Below, piece after piece: positions 11,892 through 19,175 of a stretch of 28,933 nt of DNA. The stretch comes from a virus, in the IMG/VR virus record IMGVR_UViG_3300042866_001514, positions 1 to 28,933 of that record. One strand, 5' to 3'. Numbering within the stretch: position 1 is the stretch's first letter; each line of letters begins with the position of its first letter. The notes beneath the pieces were generated by a model. That model was not told where the DNA came from. It saw nothing but the letters and a program-made list of their open reading frames with translations, and made no database searches. The position numbers and the translations under genes were made by a program.

Positions 11892-11921
11892 ATAATAACC
11901 TACTTTCCTGCCTTTCGTCAA
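11892..11921 (-). promoter_or_regulatory. Promoter with embedded GGCAGGAAAGTAG element (P5)
   Basis: -35 TTGACG (11916-11921), 18-bp spacer, -10 TATTAT (11892-11897); GCAGGAAAGTAG at 11900-11911. It drives the gene at 11836. Confidence 0.75.
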
Positions 11922-11945
11922 ATCCAAACCTATCGTGTCGGGAAA

Positions 11946-12149
11946 TTAGTATCCCTCGGCATAGACTTCCTGTTCCTCGTCATAGAGTCCTGTGTAAATA
12001 ACTACCTGCCCCTCATTGTCGTATTCGTGTCCAACCCTTTTGGCTAGGTTATCCACAAGGTATTCGGTAGTAATTGTCCAGCGTGAAATACCAAATCCAA
12101 TCCCAGCACCGATAATCATCATCAGTAAAGTGAAACCATTGAAAAACAT
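11946..12149 (-). CDS. Small membrane protein
   Basis: 67 residues. N-terminal hydrophobic Gly-rich helix (FTLLMMIIGAGIGFGISRW), then a hydrophilic, acidic tail (TEYLVDNLAKRVGHEYDNEG, ending EEQEVYAEGY). One membrane pass with a cytoplasmic tail is likely. Starts in the GGGGTAAAAATG junction with the 12152 gene. Function unknown. Confidence 0.65.
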   Translation of the reverse strand: MFFNGFTLLMMIIGAGIGFGISRWTITTEYLVDNLAKRVGHEYDNEGQVVIYTGLYDEEQEVYAEGY

Positions 12150-12151
12150 TT

Positions 12152-12409
12152 TTACCCCTTATCCGTATTAGCGACAACTTTTTGTGCGATCTCTACAAAG
12201 TCCTCAGCAGCAGAGCTTTGGAAATACCACTCTCCGTTTTCGTAATTCTCTATTACCTCAGACCATTGTTCGTCCGTTAGTGTTAGGTCAGGCTTTTCTC
12301 CCCAACCCGAGCCGTATGACTCAATAATCTTTTTATCCCAATAAGCGACAATCAACTCGTCCTCGCCGTCATAACTTTTCAATTGTTCTAATAAATCTTT
12401 TACTTTCAT
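12152..12409 (-). CDS. Hypothetical protein with LTDEQW motif
   Basis: 85 residues from ATG at 12409 (MKVKDLLEQLKSYDGEDELI), with GGG five bases upstream; the in-frame extension to 12436 is rejected. The opening 'MKVKDLLEQLKSYDGEDEL' resembles small phage proteins beginning 'MKVKELIEKLQ..DPDAEV'. The middle LTDEQWSEVIENYENG is echoed by ITNEQWLKFLRLF in the 12951 gene. Ends NTDKG-TAA in the shared junction. A perfect 6-bp hairpin (12432-12451) lies just upstream. Confidence 0.65.
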   Translation of the reverse strand: MKVKDLLEQLKSYDGEDELIVAYWDKKIIESYGSGWGEKPDLTLTDEQWSEVIENYENGEWYFQSSAAEDFVEIAQKVVANTDKG

Positions 12410-12431
12410 TTTTACCCTTCCCCTTTGGTAA

Positions 12432-12451
12432 GGCACGCCGTTAGACGTGCC
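12432..12451. repeat. Perfect hairpin GGCACG/CGTGCC
   Basis: GGCACG (12432-12437) and CGTGCC (12446-12451) with an 8-base loop, between two genes and close to the start at 12409. No T run follows, so it may be an attenuator or mRNA-stability element. Confidence 0.4.
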
Positions 12452-12471
12452 CTATAAGTTGTGTGACGCCG

Positions 12472-12669
12472 TTAGTAAGAGGCTCCTAGTTTGTCAGGAT
12501 TATTTACTGCATAGTCCATGCCGTCATTGTATCCAGCATAATAAAGACTCTCTAGCCGTTCGGCTAAAGCCTTTGTTGCCTTGTCTATGTTAGACATACT
12601 CGCCTCAAAATACATTATTTCTTCGGCTTGTTCTTTTACATCTTTACGAACTTCTTTTTTTGTTCTCAA
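12472..12669 (-). CDS. Hypothetical helical protein
   Basis: 65 residues, probable TTG start at 12669, just after the stop of the upstream gene and with GGGGGGTGAT upstream. An ORF start at 12708 would overlap the upstream gene by 34 bases. Charged helices RTKKEVRKDVKEQAEEIMYF and IDKATKALAERLESLYYAGY, then NDGMDYAVNNPDK. 'YNxGxDxA' recalls phage proteins of unknown role. Cytoplasmic by composition. Confidence 0.55.
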   Translation of the reverse strand: MRTKKEVRKDVKEQAEEIMYFEASMSNIDKATKALAERLESLYYAGYNDGMDYAVNNPDKLGASY

Positions 12670-12674
12670 TTTTT

Positions 12675-12908
12675 CTACATCACCCCCCCGTAAGTTTCTT
12701 TCCAACAATTAGGGTGCGTGCCTGTAAGCATTTGCTCACGCAACGCTTTATCTAAATCAGGGTAAGCCTCTTGAATAAGTCCACCAAGTTGCCTAACCAA
12801 AAAACCTTCCATAGGAACTTCTACTTGCCCGTAATCTCCACACACAAAACATTTTGGAGTTTCCACAATGTAAGTCGTGTTCTTTACCATTTCACCGAAA
12901 GCCGTCAT
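12675..12908 (-). CDS. Protein with CxxC and HxxC metal site
   Basis: 77 residues. TPKCFVCGDYGQVEVP near the N-terminus and GTHPNCWKE near the C-terminus give a CxxC..HxxC set. The middle is helical (LVRQLGGLIQEAYPDLDKAL). SD AAAGGGAAA before ATG; a TTGGAA-17-TACAAT promoter lies at about 12938-12966. Not otherwise recognised. Confidence 0.65.
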   Translation of the reverse strand: MTAFGEMVKNTTYIVETPKCFVCGDYGQVEVPMEGFLVRQLGGLIQEAYPDLDKALREQMLTGTHPNCWKETYGGVM

Positions 12909-12950
12909 TTTTTTCCCTTTCTGTTCGGTAAGTTTATTGTATCAGATTTA

Positions 12951-13247
12951 CTATTCAATTCCAAGTTCTTGTCGGATAGTGTCTACCGCTTCCATCCACG
13001 CTGCTGCTCGGACTTCATTGAGGACATCATCGTTCACGAAAAGTCTGAGAAACTTCAACCATTGTTCGTTTGTAATCTCAACTCCAAGATCAGACTCTAC
13101 ATCTGACTTACACCAGACGCCCCAATGAACGAGTTCATTTTCGTCAAACTCTTGCGAAATAAACTCCGCAACTTGACCAGCCGTAAGGAACTCTGCATCT
13201 TCTTCTAATTCATCATCATCTATCTCTATGTCATTTTGATTTGTCAT
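12951..13247 (-). CDS. Hypothetical acidic protein with ITNEQW motif
   Basis: 98 residues, very acidic N-terminus (IEIDDDELEEDAEFLTAGQV), then HWGVWCKSDVESDLGVEITN and EQWLKFLRLFVNDDVLNEVR. The ITNEQW segment is similar to LTDEQW in the 12152 gene, suggesting distant paralogy or a shared fold. The start overlaps the stop of the HTH gene (ATGA), so the two are co-translated. Confidence 0.65.
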   Translation of the reverse strand: MTNQNDIEIDDDELEEDAEFLTAGQVAEFISQEFDENELVHWGVWCKSDVESDLGVEITNEQWLKFLRLFVNDDVLNEVRAAAWMEAVDTIRQELGIE

Positions 13248-13756
13248 TTTATATCACCCCCTAAAAAACCTTGATTCTTTTTATGGCGAAAGTTCTTTAT
13301 ATTGAAAGTAGTGTGACCCGTAGCCTCTGCTATTTCACGGGCAGTTATTTTATTGTCGATAGCAAGGATTATTAGTTCTTGCTTTCTTTTTTTCAGGTCG
13401 GAATATTGTTTAGAAATAATTTCCAACTCGGTGAGAATTTTTACCGCAGTAGTGTCTACTGTTACTGACTTTGGTCTGCCCACTCTAAACTTCTGTGTAG
13501 ATTTCACCTCACCTTTTTGAGTGAAACCAATAGAGTAACTCTGCTTTACTCTTTTATAGCGATTAGTTATTGCTTGACTGCTTTGATAACCTAGAGCAAG
13601 AGCAAGTTCTACTGCCGAAACTCCTCGCTCAATCTCATCTACAATCAGTCTGTCAAACTCTAAAACTTCAACCGCAGCTCTATTACCGCCCCACGCTTTC
13701 TTTTGGTCTGGTTTTAGTTCTAGCAATCTTTCGATTACCTTCTCGTCTGCTTTCAT
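13244..13756 (-). CDS. DNA-binding protein with two HTH-like segments
   Basis: 170 residues. First HTH about residues 35-65: IVDEIERGVSAVELALALGY then QSSQAITNRYKRVK. Second near the C-terminus: LILAIDNKITAREIAEATGH followed by TTFNIKNFRHKKN. Between them GRPKSVTVDTTAVKIL and a coiled helix (ISKQYSDLKKRKQE). It parallels the two-HTH layout of 1621-2118. It is a plausible transcriptional regulator for this genome, for example of the promoter-embedded element, but that is inference. A TATAAT box and AAATGACGAAAGG leader precede the ATG. Confidence 0.65.
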   Translation of the reverse strand: MKADEKVIERLLELKPDQKKAWGGNRAAVEVLEFDRLIVDEIERGVSAVELALALGYQSSQAITNRYKRVKQSYSIGFTQKGEVKSTQKFRVGRPKSVTVDTTAVKILTELEIISKQYSDLKKRKQELIILAIDNKITAREIAEATGHTTFNIKNFRHKKNQGFLGGDIK

Positions 13757-13801
13757 CAGCGAGATACCCCTTTCGTCATTTGGATAGTTATTATAGCATT
13801 T

Positions 13802-14296
13802 TTAGTGGTGGAAATCTGCAATAACCGCAAATTGTTTTTTCGGGTCTTTTTCTATTCTTTCCATAAGATAAAAAAGCCCCCCTGTTCCTGCCTCTAAATC
13901 CCAGATAGCACTATCGCTATTCCAGTAATCAGCAATCAAAGTTCCAATCCTTCTTATGTAAAAACCAACCATACCTAAATCAAAGTTATTTATTCTTGGG
14001 TCATAACTATCTATAACTTCACCTAAAGTTTTACCCTCTTTATCGAAAGCAGCTAAACTTTCTTTCATGTGAGTATGGCGATACTCGGAAAAAGTATTTA
14101 TCCATTTCATAAATACTTCAGGGTCATTAGCGTAATTCAGAGCATTAGTAGGTTCATCATCTCCGAACATACCTGTCCAGCGACCACCAACTTCAGACCA
14201 ATCAGACCAATCTGCTTCTTCTAGTCTGCTTTCAACTATCCCTATTGCTTCTTGGTGAGTATCTGCCTCAACCAAAAGTAATTGAACACAATGCAT
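13802..14296 (-). CDS. Conserved-looking phage protein with WSEVGGRWTG motif
   Basis: 164 residues. N-terminal VQLLLVEADTHQEAIGIVES is a beta strand plus 'adapted EAxxxV' helix; WSDWSEVGGRWTGMF follows. The combination is familiar from hypothetical actinophage proteins ('W..Y.VGGRWSG'). The middle covers PEVFMKWINTFSEYRHTHMK and GEVIDSYDPRINNFDLG. The end reads GLFYLMERIEKDPKKQFAVI. Function unknown. SD GAGGGG in the GACGAGGGGTAAAAAATG leader; TAGAAT box about 30 bases upstream. Confidence 0.6.
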   Translation of the reverse strand: MHCVQLLLVEADTHQEAIGIVESRLEEADWSDWSEVGGRWTGMFGDDEPTNALNYANDPEVFMKWINTFSEYRHTHMKESLAAFDKEGKTLGEVIDSYDPRINNFDLGMVGFYIRRIGTLIADYWNSDSAIWDLEAGTGGLFYLMERIEKDPKKQFAVIADFHH

Positions 14297-14341
14297 TTTT
14301 TACCCCTCGTCATTTTGTCTTAGGTCTATTCTACCAAAAAT

Positions 14342-14809
14342 CTACTCCAAATCAAGAACCACGACTTGTCTGCCCTCAACTTGTGGCATTTGATTATTTT
14401 CAATCATGCAGACATTTACAAATTGTTCAATCAGGTATTGGCAAGCATGGTCAAAGGCTTCATCTGCTTGGTGATTGACCATGTCCAAATGCTCTCCGTC
14501 AGAACTGTAAACATCAAACCACGAATTGTTTTGCCAATCCAATCGGGGATAATTCCCAGAACTTGCTTCTGCTAAAGCTTTATCCGTAAGTAGATCATCA
14601 GGGAACTCGCTACTGTTTGTGTAAGTGCTACCCGTTTCCCTGTCCTCAATCTTGGTATCTCCGTCTACATAAATCGTGACTTCAAAATCTCCTAGTCCTA
14701 CTTTGCAGACCGCTCCCTTTTCCCACCACACGCTTTCTTGGTGGTCGCCGTCAGGTGTGTTTCCATCAAGCCAAAAGAACTCAATCTCGTATTCCCCTGC
14801 CGTTGGCAT
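14342..14809 (-). CDS. Hypothetical acidic protein
   Basis: 155 residues. Many Asp/Glu/Trp: YEIEFFWLDGNTPDGDHQES, VWWEKGAVCKVGLGDFEV, ending QMPQVEGRQVVVLDLE. Predominantly beta by eye; no motif recognised. It starts in the GGGGTAAAAATG junction after the 14812 gene. Probably a cytoplasmic accessory protein in the 15191-14342 operon. Confidence 0.6.
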   Translation of the reverse strand: MPTAGEYEIEFFWLDGNTPDGDHQESVWWEKGAVCKVGLGDFEVTIYVDGDTKIEDRETGSTYTNSSEFPDDLLTDKALAEASSGNYPRLDWQNNSWFDVYSSDGEHLDMVNHQADEAFDHACQYLIEQFVNVCMIENNQMPQVEGRQVVVLDLE

Positions 14810-14811
14810 TT

Positions 14812-15039
14812 TTACCCCTCGTTCAGTTTTTTCAAGAGCGAGCCTACTTGTTCCGTTGCTTCGTATTCCAAATCCATTTCGATAGGGTCGTCATAATTTA
14901 ATGTTCTCCACCTGCCCTCATCATGATCTACTCCGTCCCATACCGGGCCGTTCTTAAACCATGAACCTAAAGCTTCGTCTGCCGATGCCCATTTTTTTGT
15001 TTCCGTATTAAAACAAATTAAGTAATGGATTTCTGCCAT
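14812..15039 (-). CDS. Hypothetical protein
   Basis: 75 residues: MAEIHYLICFNTETKKWASA, DEALGSWFKNGPVWDGVD, then EGRWRTLNYDDP and a helical end EATEQVGSLLKKLNEG. Possibly a small alpha/beta fold. Start overlaps the upstream stop (TAATG); it ends in Gly-TAA within the shared junction. Not recognised. Confidence 0.65.
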   Translation of the reverse strand: MAEIHYLICFNTETKKWASADEALGSWFKNGPVWDGVDHDEGRWRTLNYDDPIEMDLEYEATEQVGSLLKKLNEG

Positions 15040-15191
15040 TACAAAATCTCTCTTGCGTCAAAGTTCGCCTTATGAACTAGGTCGCCGTATTCCTCTGCCG
15101 TCCAAGCCTCTGCTTGTCGTAGAGCCTCGTCCTTGCTATCGGCTTCCCATACTGTTCTGATACTTGCCGATACTACAACTTCGTATTTCAT
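15039..15191 (-). CDS. Hypothetical 50-residue protein, EAxxxA type
   Basis: MKYEVVVSASIRTVWEADSK, then DEALRQAEAWTAEEYGDLVH and KANFDAREIL. A beta strand followed by a helix with 'DEALRQAEAW' resembles small phage proteins. First gene of its operon. The leader contains AAATGACGAAAGG; reading that ATG gives a six-codon ORF (MTKGKK) whose TGA overlaps this gene's ATG. Confidence 0.6.
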   Translation of the reverse strand: MKYEVVVSASIRTVWEADSKDEALRQAEAWTAEEYGDLVHKANFDAREIL

Positions 15192-15224
15192 TTTTTCCCT
15201 TTCGTCATTTGTTCTTGTTATCCA

Positions 15225-15255
15225 ATCCTATCATACCTATCCAAATACCCGTCAA
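15225..15255 (-). promoter_or_regulatory. Probable promoter of the 15191-14342 operon
   Basis: -35 TTGACG (15250-15255); -10 candidates TATGAT (15230-15235) or TAGGAT (15225-15230, 19-bp spacer). The GGTATGATAGG neighbourhood recurs upstream of the genes at 17405 and 10491. Confidence 0.5.
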
Positions 15256-15511
15256 TACCAAATTAAAGTTTTTACTTCCTATGCTCTCTTTTTAATTTTT
15301 GAGCGTAATTCCCGGTAGGGTGCTACCTTTTTTTCGGAACTAAAAACTTCTAGTTAAAGGTGTTTAGTTTTACTGTGGTGCGGAAAATAAGTTATTCACT
15401 TCCGTCATGCTTCAGCTAATCCACGCTCACGACTACTTCGGTCTGCTGACTTGGTGGGGAACTGAAAACTTCCACACGATCTTGCGACCCGTTTCTTTTT
15501 ACCCCGACAAC
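15256..15511. other. Non-coding spacer with plus-strand hairpin and repeated elements
   Basis: About 255 bases without a convincing gene. It contains a GGTAG/CTACC hairpin followed by T7 on the plus strand (15314-15334), CGGAAAATAAGTTATT at 15381-15396 (identical to a minus-strand copy at 21093-21108), and GGGGAACTGAAAACTTCCAC at 15457-15476 (near-identical to a minus-strand copy at 22292-22312). Short minus-strand ORFs here lack SD support. Confidence 0.45.
15314..15334 (+). terminator. Orphan plus-strand terminator-like hairpin
   Basis: GGTAG, GGTG, CTACC then seven T. No plus-strand gene precedes it, so it may end a small or antisense RNA, or be chance. Confidence 0.4.
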
Positions 15512-15547
15512 GAAAAACCCCCTACGCAACACCGATTCCGTAGGGGG
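15512..15547 (-). terminator. Rho-independent terminator of the VWA gene
   Basis: Minus-strand CCCCCTACG..CGTAGGGGG then TTTTTCG, about 80 bases after the VWA stop. Confidence 0.8.
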
Positions 15548-15623
15548 CTTCCGTTAATCGTAATCGGGGGGACACACGCACCAATAAGGACGATACCCGA
15601 CCACGAAATCTCTTGCCGTTATC

Positions 15624-17405
15624 TCACGCCACGAACCTTTGCCCTGCCGTTGATAAAACTTTCTCGGCGTTCTTGCCGATAATTAAAGCAGACACACTTG
15701 GGTCAGTTATGTTCTCAACAACTTGGGCGTTCGCCGTTCCACAAATATGTTTAGCAGTTGAGCCGTTATCGCCAATCGGTAGCCATAGAACTGCTACGCC
15801 GTTCTTTGAGCAACGAGCAACCCACGCCTTTGCGTTCTCTGTTTCCTCATGTGTGTAGTGTCCGTCAGATACAACAACTAATAATCTTGCGCCCTCACCA
15901 TTAAGTAGATTGAGTGCGCCGTCCAAAGCACGAAACGCTTTATCAAACTTTTCAGTTCCGTCAGGGGCAGAATAAACATTTACTTCTTTTAGTCGTTGCC
16001 CTGCTTTTAGAGTTGGGAAAACATCTGAACCATAATAAACCATAGCGCAACGACCCTGAACTCGGCGAACTGCCTCACTCATAATCCAAGCAGTAGAAGC
16101 CATTGGGTTCATAGCAGAACTCATTGACCCTGAAATATCTACCATTACGCCAACTGAAAGTGTTGGTTCATCTGTGTGCTTACGAACTTTTTTTGAGAAA
16201 GCAGTTGGTTGAGAATAAACTCCACGACTTTCCAAAGCCTTAGCCTCAATTACTTTTCTCATGTTTAATTTTCCGGGTGGAACAATACTTTTAACTTTAG
16301 TTATTCCACGCTCACGATACTTTGCTCTTTCTAAAGCCTTAGCAATTTTAACTGCGCTATTGCGTTCTTGACCATTAGGGCTTCGCTTCTCAACTAACTT
16401 AGAAGCAGTATGCGCTTCCCCCGGACCTGAACTCTTTGAGAATACTTGACGAGCAATTTCCTCATTTTTCTTTTGCTCTTTAGAAGTATTGGCTTTAGCA
16501 GTTGCGCTCTCTTTCATATCCTCTGATTGCTTTTGGTCTGCTAATTCATTGGCATTAGAAATAGAAATACTTTCGCTCATCTCGCCAAGCATTTCGCTAA
16601 TCATTTCAGCAAAGGCTTCTTGTTGTTCTTGGGTTGGTTGTTCCCCTGCTTCCTCTGCCTTTTCACGAACTAATTTCGCCCACTCAATCGCTAGTGGATA
16701 GCAAGCAGAAATATCAGTATGAGTTGCGTGGTCTTGGAACTGATAAATAATTTCTTTTAATTTCATAACTAAATCAGAACCTAAAATCCCATTGACTTTA
16801 TCTACTAAATCAAAGGCTTCTAATTCATCAAGCGACCCTGCGATAATTCTTGCGTGGCATAATCCAACTAAAGAACTAGCAGAACGAATTGTTGATTGCT
16901 CTGAAAATACTTCTTTGGCTTCGTCAATAATTAAACCCATAGCACTTGCTCGTAAAAAAACTTTTGCGTCAGCGTGGGTCTTAATACCCCATGCTTCTAT
17001 GCGACCTTCCTCTAGCAACATCAAAGCCTCAAACTCATCTTGCTTTAGTGTCTTACCTGCTAGTGGAATATCCCATGCTGAAAACTTTGCGTGGTATGCC
17101 TCATGGCGAATTGCGCCAACTGCTTTAGCAAACTCGTATTGGTTCTTTCGCTTTGTTAAATCGTCAATCATGTTAGGTGTAGTGATTTCGCCAAAGGCTA
17201 CTTTTGTATTTACTTCTACTTCTGCGAGAGCAGGTAAGAAACAAGCAGGTGCGCCTTGACCTGCTTCTGTTCCTAGTAAAGCAACTAGGTCAGTTCTATC
17301 AGCCCAAGTATTTACTAATTGAGTAATTTCATATCCAACTCCTAGCCAATCGCTAGGTGTCTTAATCTTGGAACGATTAAGTTCCTGTGGCTTTATGTGT
17401 GCCAT
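15624..17405 (-). CDS. VWA-domain protein with N-terminal HExxH motif (CobT/metallopeptidase-like)
   Basis: 593 residues, the largest protein here. GAIRHEAYHAKF puts an HExxH at residues 101-105, with LLEEGRIEAW about 28 residues later offering a third (Glu) ligand, as in gluzincins. The middle (about 255-345) is acidic/Gln/Lys-rich and low-complexity. The C-terminal VWA domain has MIDAS residues D423-x-S425-x-S427 in VDISGSMSS and LLVVVSDGHYT (D514). This order recalls putative metallopeptidases with a VWA-like domain and the CobT partner of CobS chelatases. The gene follows a MoxR-type ATPase; such pairs act as ATP-driven, metal-dependent remodelling complexes. Target in phage infection is unknown. 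Confidence 0.75.
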   Translation of the reverse strand: MAHIKPQELNRSKIKTPSDWLGVGYEITQLVNTWADRTDLVALLGTEAGQGAPACFLPALAEVEVNTKVAFGEITTPNMIDDLTKRKNQYEFAKAVGAIRHEAYHAKFSAWDIPLAGKTLKQDEFEALMLLEEGRIEAWGIKTHADAKVFLRASAMGLIIDEAKEVFSEQSTIRSASSLVGLCHARIIAGSLDELEAFDLVDKVNGILGSDLVMKLKEIIYQFQDHATHTDISACYPLAIEWAKLVREKAEEAGEQPTQEQQEAFAEMISEMLGEMSESISISNANELADQKQSEDMKESATAKANTSKEQKKNEEIARQVFSKSSGPGEAHTASKLVEKRSPNGQERNSAVKIAKALERAKYRERGITKVKSIVPPGKLNMRKVIEAKALESRGVYSQPTAFSKKVRKHTDEPTLSVGVMVDISGSMSSAMNPMASTAWIMSEAVRRVQGRCAMVYYGSDVFPTLKAGQRLKEVNVYSAPDGTEKFDKAFRALDGALNLLNGEGARLLVVVSDGHYTHEETENAKAWVARCSKNGVAVLWLPIGDNGSTAKHICGTANAQVVENITDPSVSALIIGKNAEKVLSTAGQRFVA

Positions 17406-17645
17406 GTCTTTCGTCCTTTTCTAATCGTGTGTCCTTACAAAACCTATCATACCATTTTGGGGGGGATAATCAAACTTAGGGCTTGGCGTGGGGTGGGGAA
17501 CTTGGGAAGTGATTTTAGATCCTGGAACCAAAGCTTTAACCCTGCCCTGCGTTATTTAGTTTTATTTACCCCTAGTTATTTAGAGAGTGGGAGTAGAGAT
17601 ACCTAACTCCCACCCTCAAAGCCAACACTAGGTTCTAGGGAAAAC
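17406..17645 (-). promoter_or_regulatory. Leader/spacer between the ATPase and VWA genes
   Basis: A 240-base gap. It contains a hairpin GTGGGAGT/ACTCCCAC (17587-17613) and CTAGGTT..AACCTAG, both just after the ATPase stop, and GGTATGATAGG about 45 bases before the VWA ATG followed by an AAAGGACGAAAGAC leader. A fresh promoter for the VWA gene after partial termination is likely. Confidence 0.4.
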
Positions 17646-18704
17646 CTAGATTTTCGCTGGCTTATGCTCTGCGCCGAACGCCCGAGCAATTACATCAACA
17701 ACTACATCTCTATCTATTTCAGGTGCGCTCGCAATTAAATTAGAAATTGCGAACTCTGTTCCAAAGACTTCACTTGTATCTCTGAAACCTAGCAACTCAC
17801 GCATTTGTGGCGACCATGAGATTTCAGCACTATCGCCTTGTGTGCGCTTGTATAGATTTTGAGCAACGCTAACCATTGTCGCTGGCACTCCTAACTTCTT
17901 TGCCAACGCCCAATCAGTAGTTAGTTCTGCTTGGATTTGGAAACGAGATATTAACGCTTCACTCATGCGAACCCCCGGAGCATTTGGGTTAGTAGCAGAA
18001 ACTACATAAAAATCCTCATGGACTTTAATAGTTCCTCTTTCAGGGTTCATTGGAATTGTTATCTCTTTTCGTCCGTCCATTACTGAATAGACAACTGCTA
18101 AGGCTTTAGGGTCAATCAAACCAATCTCGTCAATAAAGAAAGGCTTTCCAAACTCAACTGCCTTAATAAATCCTGCGTCAATCCACTCAAACTTTCCACT
18201 TGGGGTCTGAATAAACGAACCATAAAAATCATTGGTATCAGTATCACCATTACCAATTAAAGTTATTACTTCGTCATTAGAAAAACTTGCTTCTACTAAA
18301 GCAGTTTTTCCTGTTCCCGGAACTCCATAGAAAAATGCGAATTGTGGAGAACCAACGCCCTCTGAAAAGAACTTCTTAGTTGCTTCTCTTGCTCGGCGTA
18401 GAACTGCTACATCAGTATGAACTCCCCATTGGCGAGTGAAATACTTTTGTCCATTAGGGCGAACATAGAACTCATCAGCACTCATGTTATCCACCTCAAC
18501 TCCACTAGGGGTCATAGCACTAACTCGCTCTCTCGCTTTTCTTTTATCGCCACTTGCTCGCTCAACGCAACGACCACTTGGTAGAACTTTTGCGCTAAGT
18601 CGCAAAGAAGTATCCTCATGGACACTTTGGGTCAAGCAATCAGAAACGATATTCCAAAAATCGCCTCTTAAAGAAGCCAACTTGTCTTTGATAATTGTAT
18701 CCAT
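17646..18704 (-). CDS. MoxR/CobS-type AAA+ ATPase
   Basis: 352 residues. Walker A GVPGTGKT at 127-134, Walker B FFIDE at 189-193, sensor-1 region VVSATNPN around 236-241, and arginine finger in LISRF (R254). A ~120-residue N-terminal domain of unknown type precedes it. The features match the MoxR/CobS group of chaperone-like ATPases, including phage 'CobS-like' proteins. It should assemble as a ring and work on or through the VWA protein encoded next. SD GGGGGC ten bases before ATG; the upstream gene's stop lies in the same stretch, so translation is coupled. Confidence 0.85.
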   Translation of the reverse strand: MDTIIKDKLASLRGDFWNIVSDCLTQSVHEDTSLRLSAKVLPSGRCVERASGDKRKARERVSAMTPSGVEVDNMSADEFYVRPNGQKYFTRQWGVHTDVAVLRRAREATKKFFSEGVGSPQFAFFYGVPGTGKTALVEASFSNDEVITLIGNGDTDTNDFYGSFIQTPSGKFEWIDAGFIKAVEFGKPFFIDEIGLIDPKALAVVYSVMDGRKEITIPMNPERGTIKVHEDFYVVSATNPNAPGVRMSEALISRFQIQAELTTDWALAKKLGVPATMVSVAQNLYKRTQGDSAEISWSPQMRELLGFRDTSEVFGTEFAISNLIASAPEIDRDVVVDVIARAFGAEHKPAKI

Positions 18705-18716
18705 TTTTATTGCCCC

Positions 18717-19175
18717 CTAAGCAATCTCAACAGGAAAGCCAAGTGCTTTTCTGCTTTGGTTGATACGATAAACAACTTTGATAGGTGTTTCACCTTTGTA
18801 AATCTCAATTAAATCATTTTGAGAAGTTTCTATCAGAATTGGGTCATTTACTAATTGCCAATCACCCTCAACCAATCCTGCGAAAATAGAGTTCAGGTGT
18901 TCTAAACGCTTAGAAACATAAGTGTCTTTAAGACCTAGTTCTGCTAAATCTTGTGAGCCAACTTTTGCTAATTCCTCTGCGAACTGAACAGTTGTCTGTT
19001 GCCATAACTTCTTTGGCTTTTCTCTAGAAACAATCCTGCGATAAATCTTGGCAGGAACTAAATCACCTGACGGCGTAAATCCGTCAGGGGTAATAAACAT
19101 TTCTGTTCTGTATCCCGATTTTGCGAACTCGGCATAAACAGAAACACCCTGAATTGACTTTTCTTTGTCTAGCAT
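18717..19175 (-). CDS. Unknown first gene of the ATPase-VWA module
   Basis: 152 residues, not recognised. Begins MLDKEKSIQGVSVYAEFAKS and contains FITPDGFTPSGDLVPAKIYR, then KLWQQTTVQFAEELAKVG and YKGETPIKVVYRINQSR. Mixed alpha/beta, no Cys cluster or membrane segment. It lies 12 bases upstream of the AAA+ ATPase in the same operon, so it may be an adaptor or substrate of the ATPase-VWA pair. AAATGACGAAAAGAG leader and a TTGCTT-16-TAAGAT promoter at about 19225-19255 precede it. Confidence 0.65.
   Translation of the reverse strand: MLDKEKSIQGVSVYAEFAKSGYRTEMFITPDGFTPSGDLVPAKIYRRIVSREKPKKLWQQTTVQFAEELAKVGSQDLAELGLKDTYVSKRLEHLNSIFAGLVEGDWQLVNDPILIETSQNDLIEIYKGETPIKVVYRINQSRKALGFPVEIA

Noticed and set aside
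16792-17259. 155-residue plus-strand ORF within the VWA gene
   Set aside because: Antisense, Ser/Ala-rich low-complexity translation, no SD.
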